In this document: one piece after another, positions 8,823 to 15,578 of the stretch
Position numbering within the stretch: the first letter of the stretch is position 1
Layout: each line of letters begins with the position of its first letter
Source of the DNA: an uncultured Pseudobutyrivibrio sp.
GTDB taxonomy: Bacteria; Bacillota; Clostridia; Lachnospirales; Lachnospiraceae
Assembly: GCA_946548305.1 (NCBI GenBank)
Contig: CAMNPQ010000004.1
Coordinates: 1 to 40,301, forward strand
Reading direction: 5' to 3'
Length of the DNA: 40,301 nt
The notes under the pieces: model-generated
What the model was told of the DNA's origin: nothing
Database searches by the model: none
Seen by the model: only the letters and a program-made list of their open reading frames with translations
Position numbers and translations under genes: made by a program

Positions 8823-9710
8823 TTGAAAAAAACATTGTTTATAGGTTGTGTTGAAAGTTCATATGTTTTGCTAAATGCTATGCTAGAAGCTGGCTACAAG
8901 GTGGATGGAATAATCACAATGGAGCAATCGGCAATCAATGCAGATTTTAAATCCTTGGTTCCATTGGCTGAAAAATATGACATACCTTATATATGCACAA
9001 AAAATGTAAACGATGAAGAAACGGTTGGTTTTATAAAAGAAATTAATCCAGAAGTAATTTATTGCTTTGGCTGGTCTAGATTAATTGGTAAGGAAATTTT
9101 ATCCATACCCAAATATGGAGTTGTGGGATTTCATCCAGCTGCATTGCCCTTTAACAAAGGTCGCCATCCGCTTGTATGGGCACTTGTCCTAGGACTTTCA
9201 GAAACTGCATCTACATTTTTCATTATGGATGAAGGGGCTGACACAGGAGATATCATCAGCCAAAGGTCTGTGGCTATATCTGATACAGATGATGCGGCAG
9301 ATTTGTACGCCCATGTGCTTGATGTGGCAAAGGAACAGGTGCTTGAATTTACCAAAGCTTTTGCCGAGGATAATGTCCATCCTAAGAAGCAGGATCCTAC
9401 AGCTGGAAATGCCTGGAGAAAGCGCGGTCGTATGGATGGTCAGATAGACTGGCGCATGTCAGCGCAGGCTATCTATAACCTGGTTAGAGGTCTTACCCAT
9501 CCTTATGTGGGAGCGCATTTTATGGCTGGAGATGCTGAGATAAAGGTGTGGAAATGTCAGGTGATTGACACAGGTGATTATGCTAACATTGAGCCTGGCA
9601 AGATTATAAAGGTTAATTCCAATACAGATTATGTTATAAAAGCTTATGACGGTCTGGTTCACATAGTAGATTCGGACCTGGTTGACTTAAATGAAGGAGA
9701 GTATCTTTAA
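8823..9710 (+). CDS. sugar N-formyltransferase (methionyl-tRNA formyltransferase-like)
   Basis: About 295 residues with a Formyl_trans_N domain followed by a short C-terminal domain. Seen: GFHPAALPFNKGRHPLVWAL at about 102-121 and FFIMDEGADTGDI at about 132-144. These correspond to the His-containing loop and catalytic Asp loop of the folate-dependent formyltransferases (Fmt, ArnA). By position the catalytic triad Asn102/His104/Asp140 of ArnA becomes Gly102/His104/Asp140 here, so the usual Asn is absent. Homologues formylate amino-sugar nucleotides with 10-formyl-tetrahydrofolate. The TTG at 8823 is chosen because AGAGG at 8812-8816 precedes it; the earlier TTG at 8775 lies within the promoter. 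The gene overlaps the PIG-L gene by one base (TAATG). N-formylation of an amino sugar of this glycan is the likely role. Confidence 0.85.
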   Translation: MKKTLFIGCVESSYVLLNAMLEAGYKVDGIITMEQSAINADFKSLVPLAEKYDIPYICTKNVNDEETVGFIKEINPEVIYCFGWSRLIGKEILSIPKYGVVGFHPAALPFNKGRHPLVWALVLGLSETASTFFIMDEGADTGDIISQRSVAISDTDDAADLYAHVLDVAKEQVLEFTKAFAEDNVHPKKQDPTAGNAWRKRGRMDGQIDWRMSAQAIYNLVRGLTHPYVGAHFMAGDAEIKVWKCQVIDTGDYANIEPGKIIKVNSNTDYVIKAYDGLVHIVDSDLVDLNEGEYL

Positions 9711-10378
9711 TGAAAGTACTTGTTATTTCGCCACATCCAGATGATGAGACTTTAGGTGCTGGTGGAACGCTGCTAAAGCTTAAAAATGAAGGTCATAAAA
9801 TATTTTGGCTGAATGTGACCAATATGAAGACAGAATATGGTTACACACCTGAGCGGGTAGCTGAAAGAAATGCAGAAATAGAAAAAGTGGCACAGGCTTA
9901 TCAGGTGGATGGTTTTTATAATATGGAGCTTCAACCAGCTGGTGTAGACGGATATGACTTAGGCGATTTAATACCACAGTTTAAAAATGTATTCGAGGAA
10001 GTAAAGCCAGATGTTTTGCTGATGCCATATCAGTATGATGTTCACTCTGACCACAGGGTGATTTTTGATGCAGTTTATTCTTGCACTAAATCATTCAGGG
10101 CACCATATCTTAAGACTGTGCTTTGCATGGAGATAATATCTGAGACTGACCAGGCAGAACGTTCCCACGGATTTATCCCAAATGTTTTTGTGGATGTAAC
10201 GGACTACCTGGATAAGAAAATAGAAATAATGAAAACCTATAAGAGCGAAATAGATGCCAGTCCATTCCCTCGTAATGAGGAAGCAATAAAAGGCCTTGCA
10301 TCTTATAGGGGAGCAACAGCTCATTATAAATATAGCGAGGCTTTTTATCTGGTAAGAAGTCGCGTGGATAGTTTTTAG
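9710..10378 (+). CDS. PIG-L/LmbE family N-deacetylase
   Basis: A 222-residue metal-dependent deacetylase. The zinc-binding signature is at the N-terminus: VISPHPDDETLGAGGTLLKL, with the PHPDDE box, followed by a second histidine motif YDVHSDHRVIFDAV. PIG-L family members remove N-acetyl groups from GlcNAc-type sugars, for example on nucleotide- or lipid-linked intermediates. It shares a TAATG junction with the formyltransferase and is presumably co-translated. Inference: the deacetylase frees an amine that the formyltransferase then modifies, swapping an acetyl for a formyl group. No signal peptide is visible, so action in the cytoplasm is expected. Confidence 0.88.
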   Translation: MKVLVISPHPDDETLGAGGTLLKLKNEGHKIFWLNVTNMKTEYGYTPERVAERNAEIEKVAQAYQVDGFYNMELQPAGVDGYDLGDLIPQFKNVFEEVKPDVLLMPYQYDVHSDHRVIFDAVYSCTKSFRAPYLKTVLCMEIISETDQAERSHGFIPNVFVDVTDYLDKKIEIMKTYKSEIDASPFPRNEEAIKGLASYRGATAHYKYSEAFYLVRSRVDSF

Positions 10379-10390
10379 GAGAGAAAATAA

Positions 10391-11821
10391 TTGTATACTA
10401 TAGGTTTTATTGCGCGTCGTCCATTTGAGGATTTCTCGCCAGCAGTTTACAAAAAACTAAGGGAAAAACATAATGGCATAAAAGCAGTGTTTATTACCTG
10501 TGATAAGCAGGAGGCTGCTTATGTTAGAGCTAAATTTACAGAAGAAGAAAAGAAAGACATTGAGGTTTGCGTTTTATCCGATTTCATGAATGCCCACTGG
10601 GATGAATTTACCATAGAAAAGCTTTCTGAGATTGAACAAAAGTATGATGCAGACCCTATTTGGAAATACATTTATACAGACAGATATCTTATCAGCAGAG
10701 ATTATGATTACTGCGTACACACAGCAGCAGGATTATTTATGTTCTGGGAGTATGTGTTTAATACATACCATGTGGATTTTTATTATGATGAAGTCATTGC
10801 CACATTGTTTACCTATGCTGCATATCTGGTAGGAAAAAAGACTAATACCAGCTTTTATTCTTTGATGTTTATGAGAGCCTGTGGAATGGATTTGACACAT
10901 CATTACATTTTAAATGATCCATTTGAAAAAATGTATGATTTGCCAGAGGACTATGCCAATGTTGAAGTTACACAGGAGCAGCGTGAATTAGCTGAGGCAT
11001 ATCTCACCCAGTTTGAAGAAAAACATTCAAAGCCTACTTTCATGAAATTCTCAGGTAGAAAGCCAAAATGGAAACCAATCTTTTTTGCACTGCCATTTTT
11101 CTATTTGAGGCAGAGATTTTTCAATCCTCTTACCAGGGATAAGGGCTCATATATATACTACAAATGCTACGAACACACAATGGATCAGCTGGTATTTTAC
11201 CTTAGATATTCAAAGGGAAAGAAATATTTTAAAAAGGCTGATTACAGTAAAAAGTTCGTATATTTTCCACTGCACATGCAGCCTGAGGCAACTACAATTG
11301 TATGTGCTCAGAAATATGAAAAACAGCTTTACTTTATTGATAATTTGGCGAAATCTCTCCCTGCAGACACCATGCTTTATGTAAAAGAGCATTATTCGTT
11401 TTTGGGTATTAGAGAGAACAGTTTTTATGAACAGCTACAGATTTATCCAAACGTGGTTCTTATTGACCCATGGGAGGATTCAATCAAGCTTATAGAAAAG
11501 AGTGAATGCGTAGCCACTCTTACAGGTACTGCAGGTCAGGAAGCAATGATGCTTCGCCATCCTGTATTTATGAGTGGAGACATTATTTATAAAGGTGCTC
11601 CAGGTGTTATGTACCTTGAGGAAGTATTTGGCAACTATGAAAAGATGATGAGTGAATACAAGCGTCCAACCAGAGATGAGGTTATTCAGTACATGGCAGT
11701 CTACATGAGCCACGCAAGGCTCGGTAACACTTACGTCCTAAGCGAAGAGCGTCTATCCGACGAAAACCTGGCAAACGTAGCCGAGTCTATGTATTCGTAT
11801 TTCGTAGAGATGAAATCGTAG
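10391..11821 (+). CDS. capsule-polysaccharide-type glycosyltransferase (KpsS/KpsC-like, distant)
   Basis: A 476-residue soluble protein starting at TTG 10391, with AGGAGAG at 10378-10384 as ribosome site. The C-terminal half has the pattern of capsule polysaccharide synthesis proteins: FVYFPLHMQPEAT at about 295, an LYVKEH loop at 330-334 in the place of the family's K-P-H-P type motif, then a VATLTGTAGQEAM loop (379-383 is GTAGQ) followed by HPVFMSG. That family uses CMP-activated keto sugars such as Kdo in Gram-negatives. A role as a transferase for a CMP-nonulosonate made by the leg genes is plausible but inferred. It is the third gene after the promoter at 8759 and ends just before structured element B. 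A similar protein is encoded at 31544-32953. Confidence 0.65.
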   Translation: MYTIGFIARRPFEDFSPAVYKKLREKHNGIKAVFITCDKQEAAYVRAKFTEEEKKDIEVCVLSDFMNAHWDEFTIEKLSEIEQKYDADPIWKYIYTDRYLISRDYDYCVHTAAGLFMFWEYVFNTYHVDFYYDEVIATLFTYAAYLVGKKTNTSFYSLMFMRACGMDLTHHYILNDPFEKMYDLPEDYANVEVTQEQRELAEAYLTQFEEKHSKPTFMKFSGRKPKWKPIFFALPFFYLRQRFFNPLTRDKGSYIYYKCYEHTMDQLVFYLRYSKGKKYFKKADYSKKFVYFPLHMQPEATTIVCAQKYEKQLYFIDNLAKSLPADTMLYVKEHYSFLGIRENSFYEQLQIYPNVVLIDPWEDSIKLIEKSECVATLTGTAGQEAMMLRHPVFMSGDIIYKGAPGVMYLEEVFGNYEKMMSEYKRPTRDEVIQYMAVYMSHARLGNTYVLSEERLSDENLANVAESMYSYFVEMKS

Positions 11822-11870
11822 GCGGTATGTATTGTTAAGTCTGTTTTTTAGTATATAGAAATATAAGGAT

Positions 11871-11968
11871 TGGAAGAATAATATAAGACTCAAGCAAGAC
11901 TGGTGAGAGTAGAGCGAAAGCGTGTCTGCTGGAGTTTTATATTATTCTGGAAAGCCGTAGGAGGTCAA
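11871..11968 (+). promoter_or_regulatory. structured intergenic element B (class 2), upstream of legB
   Basis: The stem 11875-11891 pairs with 11932-11948 over 17 base pairs, with one G-U. It is extended inward by AGC(A)AGAC with GTCTGCT. The apex is a GC-GAAA-GC hairpin (11914-11921), a GNRA tetraloop. The sequence from the tetraloop through GTGTC is shared with elements C and D. An outer stem like P1 of class 1 is not clear here. GGAGG at 11960-11964 and ATG 11969 follow directly, so folding could influence translation or transcription of legB. The rest of the 147-base gap (11822-11870) is AT-rich with no other recognised signal. Confidence 0.6.
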
Positions 11969-12946
11969 ATGAGTAAAGTATTAGTTACAGGTTCAGATGG
12001 ATTTATTGGTTCTCACTTAGTTGAGGAATTAGTTAAAAAGGGATATGAGGTAAGAGCTTTTGTATATTACAATTCCTTCAATAATTGGGGATGGCTGGAC
12101 ACTCTTCCAAAAGATATTATGGATCACGTAGAGGTATTCGCAGGTGATGTCCGCGACCCTAACGGTGTCCGCGAATCCATGAAGGGTGTAGATGCAGTAT
12201 TCCATCTTGCAGCCCTTATAGCAATCCCATTTAGTTATCATAGCCCGGATGCTTATGTAGATACTAATATCAAGGGAACACTTAACGTGCTTCAGGCTGC
12301 TAGAGACCTTGGCACTCGTGTGCTTGTAACATCTACATCAGAGGTTTATGGTACAGCACAGTATGTACCTATCGATGAGAAGCACCCATATCAGGGACAG
12401 TCACCATATTCAGCTACTAAGATTGGTGCAGACAGATTAGCAGAGTCTTTCTATCGTTCATTCGATTTACCTGTTACAATCGTGCGTCCATTCAACACAT
12501 TCGGACCACGTCAGTCAGCTCGTGCGGTTATTCCTACAATCATCACACAGCTTCTTGCAGGTAAGGAAGAGATTAAGCTTGGTTCATTAACACCAACACG
12601 TGATTTCAACTATGTTAAGGATACAGCCCATGGTTTCATTGCTATGTACGAAAGCGATAAGACTATCGGTCAGGAAATCAATATTGCAACACAGAAGGAA
12701 ATCTCAATCGGACAGCTTGCCGAAGAGCTTATCCGTCAGATTAATCCAAATGCAAAGATTATCTGCGACGAAGACCGTCTCCGCCCAGAAAAGTCCGAGG
12801 TAAATCGCCTCCTTGGCTCTAACCAGAAAATCCTTCAACTCACAGACTGGAAGCCACAGTACACCTTCGAACAAGGACTCGCCGAAACCATCGCCTTCCT
12901 CCGTGAGAACTTGGATAAGTACAAAGTAGATATCTATAATATTTAA
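11969..12946 (+). CDS. legB: NDP-GlcNAc 4,6-dehydratase, LegB type (SDR)
   Basis: A 325-residue extended short-chain dehydrogenase. Seen: the Rossmann motif LVTGSDGFIGSHLVEEL at residues 5-21, the substrate loop SSEVYG-like STSEVYG, and the catalytic YSATK with Y147 and K151. The segments AFVYYNSFNNWGWLD, HLAALIAIPFSYHSPDAYVD and RPFNTFGPRQSARAVIPTII strongly resemble LegB (Cj1319) of the Campylobacter legionaminic acid pathway, a GDP-GlcNAc 4,6-dehydratase. That nucleotide preference fits the PtmE-like gene downstream. ATG 11969 is chosen for GGAGG at 11960-11964; an upstream in-frame ATG at 11903 lies inside element B. Arginine codons are mostly CGT/CGC (about 13 versus 3 AGA), unlike neighbouring glycosyltransferase genes, suggesting high expression or different ancestry. 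Confidence 0.9.
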   Translation: MSKVLVTGSDGFIGSHLVEELVKKGYEVRAFVYYNSFNNWGWLDTLPKDIMDHVEVFAGDVRDPNGVRESMKGVDAVFHLAALIAIPFSYHSPDAYVDTNIKGTLNVLQAARDLGTRVLVTSTSEVYGTAQYVPIDEKHPYQGQSPYSATKIGADRLAESFYRSFDLPVTIVRPFNTFGPRQSARAVIPTIITQLLAGKEEIKLGSLTPTRDFNYVKDTAHGFIAMYESDKTIGQEINIATQKEISIGQLAEELIRQINPNAKIICDEDRLRPEKSEVNRLLGSNQKILQLTDWKPQYTFEQGLAETIAFLRENLDKYKVDIYNI

Positions 12947-12966
12947 TTATTATTTAGTTTAAAGTA

Positions 12967-13139
12967 TTAGATGAGCTGTAGCAAAAGTCATATATACATA
13001 CATAAGACCGTCTTGAGCCGTCGTTACTTAGATGGTCCCAAAGGGAGCATCTTATGTAACGCAACGAGCGAAAGCAGAGCGCGAGCGTGTCGTTGTATGT
13101 GTATATGACTTATGCAGCAGCGGATTAGAGGTGTTTTAT
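12967..13139 (+). promoter_or_regulatory. structured intergenic element C (class 2), upstream of legC
   Basis: It begins with TTAGATGAG (12967-12975). A short outer pairing GCTG (12975-12978) with CAGC (13115-13118) surrounds an 18-base-pair stem, 12985-13002 with 13094-13111, having one U-G. Inside lies an 86-base module (13006-13091) almost identical to one in element D. The module holds a CGTTAC/GTAACG hairpin capped by TCCC-AAA-GGGA, then a GC-GAAA-GC hairpin (13068-13075), then a GC-GCGA-GC hairpin (13079-13086); the last two are GNRA tetraloops. TAGAGG at 13126-13131 is the ribosome site for legC. It occupies nearly the whole 193-base gap. No T-run follows the stems. Confidence 0.65.
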
Positions 13140-14306
13140 ATGTCTGATGAATTTTTAGCATTATCCGTTCCTAATTTAAAGGGAAATGAATTGAAGTACG
13201 TTACCGATGCAGTAGAGACTGAGTGGGTGTCCACAGCAGGCCCTTATGTGTCAGATTTTGAGAAGAAGGTGGCAGAGTACGTTCATACTCCAGCTGCTGT
13301 CAGCACACAGAATGGTACATCAGCACTTCACATTAGCCTTATGCTTTGTGGCGTAAAGCCAGGTGATGCTGTAATTGTTCCTACACTTACATTTATTGCA
13401 GCAGTAAATCCTACAAAGTACGCAGGTGCAGAGCCTGTATTTATGGATTGTGATGATAGCCTGTGCATGGACCCTGTAAAGCTTAAGAGATTCTGTGAAG
13501 AAGAGTGTGATTTCACAGATGGTAGATTGATTGATAAGCAAACAGGACGTCAGATTAAGGCTATGGTAGTAGTCCATGTATTTGGTAACATGGCAGACAT
13601 GGAAGCTATCATGCCTATAGCTGAAAAGTATAATATCAAGGTTGTTGAGGATGCTACAGAGGCGCTTGGAACTTATTATACTGAAGGAAAGTATGCTGGA
13701 AAGTTTGCAGGTACAATCGGTACAATAGGATGCTATTCATTTAATGGAAATAAGATTATCACCACAGGCGGTGGCGGTATGATTGTCTCTAATGATGAGG
13801 CACTCCTTGCTCATGCTAAGCATCTGACTACTCAGGCAAAGGCAGACCAGGCTAATTTCATCCATGATGAAATCGGCTATAATTATAGACTTACAAATCT
13901 TCAGGCTGCACTGGGGCTTGCTCAGATGGAACAGCTGGAGGATTTCATCAAAGTAAAGACAAAGAATTATCATTTGTATAAAGAGGCAATTGATAAGATG
14001 CCAGGTCTTCACGTGCAGGATTTCCGTCCAGGTATCCGCAGCAACTACTGGTTTTACTCAGTTGTATTTGAAAATGACGAAGAGGGTCGCGATAAGCTTA
14101 TCGAAGCCCTTAAGGAAGAGCATATTCAGTCTCGTCCTATCTGGGGTCTTATCTCAGACCAGCTTCCATACGAAGGTGCTCGCACCTATGAACTGACCTG
14201 CGCCCCATGGTACTGGCACCGCGTAGTCAACGTGCCATGCTCAACCAACCTAACCGAGTCTGGCGTAAATCGCGTAATAGACGTTGTAAAAAAAATTGCG
14301 GAGTAA
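13140..14306 (+). CDS. legC: PLP-dependent aminotransferase, LegC type (DegT/DnrJ/EryC1/StrS)
   Basis: A 388-residue aminotransferase of the sugar aminotransferase fold. Seen: TQNGTSALHISLMLCGVKPG near residue 60, VVEDATEALGTYY (pyridine-ring Asp), and SFNGNKIITTGGGGM containing the PLP lysine K205. It would aminate the 4-keto-6-deoxy sugar nucleotide made by LegB to a 4-amino-4,6-dideoxy sugar, the second step of the legionaminic acid route. The start ATG 13140 follows TAGAGG at 13126-13131; the open frame extends back to 13032 only through the repeated element and is not credible there. It sits between elements C and D, directly after legB and before ptmE, the order expected for a leg operon. 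Confidence 0.9.
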   Translation: MSDEFLALSVPNLKGNELKYVTDAVETEWVSTAGPYVSDFEKKVAEYVHTPAAVSTQNGTSALHISLMLCGVKPGDAVIVPTLTFIAAVNPTKYAGAEPVFMDCDDSLCMDPVKLKRFCEEECDFTDGRLIDKQTGRQIKAMVVVHVFGNMADMEAIMPIAEKYNIKVVEDATEALGTYYTEGKYAGKFAGTIGTIGCYSFNGNKIITTGGGGMIVSNDEALLAHAKHLTTQAKADQANFIHDEIGYNYRLTNLQAALGLAQMEQLEDFIKVKTKNYHLYKEAIDKMPGLHVQDFRPGIRSNYWFYSVVFENDEEGRDKLIEALKEEHIQSRPIWGLISDQLPYEGARTYELTCAPWYWHRVVNVPCSTNLTESGVNRVIDVVKKIAE

Positions 14307-14312
14307 AAAAAC

Positions 14313-14363
14313 TTAGATGAGCAAAAAAATTAGATGAGTAAAAATATTAGATGAGCGAAAACA
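14313..14363 (+). repeat. three 17-base tandem repeats TTAGATGAG + A-rich spacer
   Basis: TTAGATGAG occurs at 14313-14321, 14330-14338 and 14347-14355, spaced exactly 17 bases apart with A-rich filler. The last copy forms the left edge of element D. A single copy marks the left edge of element C (12967), and ATAGATGAG marks element E (20417-20425). The triplication therefore looks like local duplication of an element boundary. Confidence 0.75.
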
Positions 14364-14515
14364 AATAATTAATACTAAATAAGGCTGACCGTCTTGAGCC
14401 GTCGTTACTTAGATGGTCCCAAAGGGAGCATCTTATGTAACGCAACGAGCGAAAGTAGAGCGGAAGCGTGTCAGCTGTTTTAGAATTAATTATTTGATTT
14501 TGCGGAGTAGATTTT
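14347..14515 (+). promoter_or_regulatory. structured intergenic element D (class 2), upstream of ptmE
   Basis: A long AT-rich stem pairs 14362-14388 with 14471-14496 (over 20 base pairs with small internal loops). It encloses an 86-base module (14387-14472) that differs from the module in element C at only three positions. All three changes are structure-neutral: GC-GAAA-GC becomes GC-GAAA-GT (G-C to G-U pair, 14449-14456), and the GCGA tetraloop becomes GGAA (14460-14467), still GNRA. The stem bases themselves differ completely from C, so the stem is maintained by compensatory change. GGAG at 14504-14507 and ATG 14516 of ptmE follow. The element fills the 209-base gap together with the 17-base tandem repeats. 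Confidence 0.68.
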
Positions 14516-15562
14516 ATGGATAATGTTTTAGTCAAGGAAGAGGATAGCATTTTACATGCGATGCGCACATTCGACGCATCAAGCCGCCGCACAGTGTTCA
14601 TAGTAGATGACGATAATAAACTTCTTGCAGCTCTTTCAGAAGGGGATGTAAGGAGATATATTTTGTCTGGCGGAGATTTAAACGAGCCTGTAAAAAAAAT
14701 TGCTAATTATACTCCAAGAAGCATAAAAGAATATGAAAAAAATGATGCCAGAGATTTTTTACGGCGTCATAATATAGAAGGACTTCCAATTGTTGATGAT
14801 AACGGTGTTGTGATAGATACCGTCTTTTGGAGCGAAAACCATTATAAAAAGCATTCTACCCTTAGTACCCCAGTTGTAATGATGGCAGGCGGTAAGGGCA
14901 CACGTCTTTATCCATACACAAGAATTCTTCCAAAGCCGCTTATTCCCGTAGGGGAAAAGCCAATTGCAGAGCTTATTATGGATAGCTTTGCTGACTATGG
15001 GATAAACAGAATGATTATGATTGTAAATCATAAAAAAAATATGATTAAGTCCTACTTTGGAGAGACCACCAGACCATATAATATCGAGTTTGTTGATGAG
15101 GATGAGCCACTTGGTACAGGTGGTGGATTGTCGTTGCTTAGAGGTAGGATAGATGAAACATTCATTCTGACAAACTGCGACATCCTTATAGAGGAGGATT
15201 ATTCAAAAATCTACGAGCATCATAAAAAAGAGGGCAATATGATTACAATGGTGTGCTCCCTTAGAAATTTTCAGGTTGCCTATGGTGTAGTAGAATTTGG
15301 AGAACATGGAAATATAATTGATATGAAAGAAAAGCCTGAGTTTAGTTTTTTTACAAACACAGGTATATATATAGTTGAGCCAGAGGTGATAGATTATATT
15401 AAAGATGGTGAATTTATAGGATTTCCTGATATTATCAATAGACTCAAGGATGATGGAAAAAAAGTGGGGGTATATCCAATAAATGAAAACACATGGATGG
15501 ACATGGGACAATTGGATGAACTCAGTAAAATGGAGCGAAGACTTACTGGGAAAATGAGCTAG
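14516..15562 (+). CDS. ptmE: CBS-domain nucleotidyltransferase, PtmE type (GlcN-1-P guanylyltransferase-like)
   Basis: A 348-residue protein with two N-terminal CBS motifs (about residues 1-120, including FIVDDDNKLLAALSEGDVRR and GLPIVDDNGVVIDTV) and a C-terminal sugar nucleotidyltransferase domain (about 122-348). The latter has the signature VVMMAGGKGTRLYPYTRILP, the KPLIP lysine and LTNCDILIEEDY. This order matches PtmE of the Campylobacter legionaminic acid pathway, which makes GDP-glucosamine. It would supply the nucleotide sugar for LegB. GGAG at 14504-14507 supports the ATG. It follows element D. Arginine codons shift from CGC at the 5' end to AGA/AGG further in. The DUF2142 gene follows after a 16-base gap. 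Confidence 0.85.
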   Translation: MDNVLVKEEDSILHAMRTFDASSRRTVFIVDDDNKLLAALSEGDVRRYILSGGDLNEPVKKIANYTPRSIKEYEKNDARDFLRRHNIEGLPIVDDNGVVIDTVFWSENHYKKHSTLSTPVVMMAGGKGTRLYPYTRILPKPLIPVGEKPIAELIMDSFADYGINRMIMIVNHKKNMIKSYFGETTRPYNIEFVDEDEPLGTGGGLSLLRGRIDETFILTNCDILIEEDYSKIYEHHKKEGNMITMVCSLRNFQVAYGVVEFGEHGNIIDMKEKPEFSFFTNTGIYIVEPEVIDYIKDGEFIGFPDIINRLKDDGKKVGVYPINENTWMDMGQLDELSKMERRLTGKMS

Positions 15563-15578
15563 TTTGAAAGGGATTGTA

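Noticed and set aside
11903-11968. N-terminal extensions of legB, legC (13032-13139) and the SDR (28889-28966) across the structured elements
   Set aside because: These run through the repeated elements, have no ribosome site, and good sites lie at the later starts where family homology begins.
11822-14515. Elements as the Bacillus EAR RNA, a c-di-GMP riboswitch, a T-box or another known riboswitch
   Set aside because: I could not match the conserved cores of these classes; only the general idea of antitermination is retained as a hypothesis.
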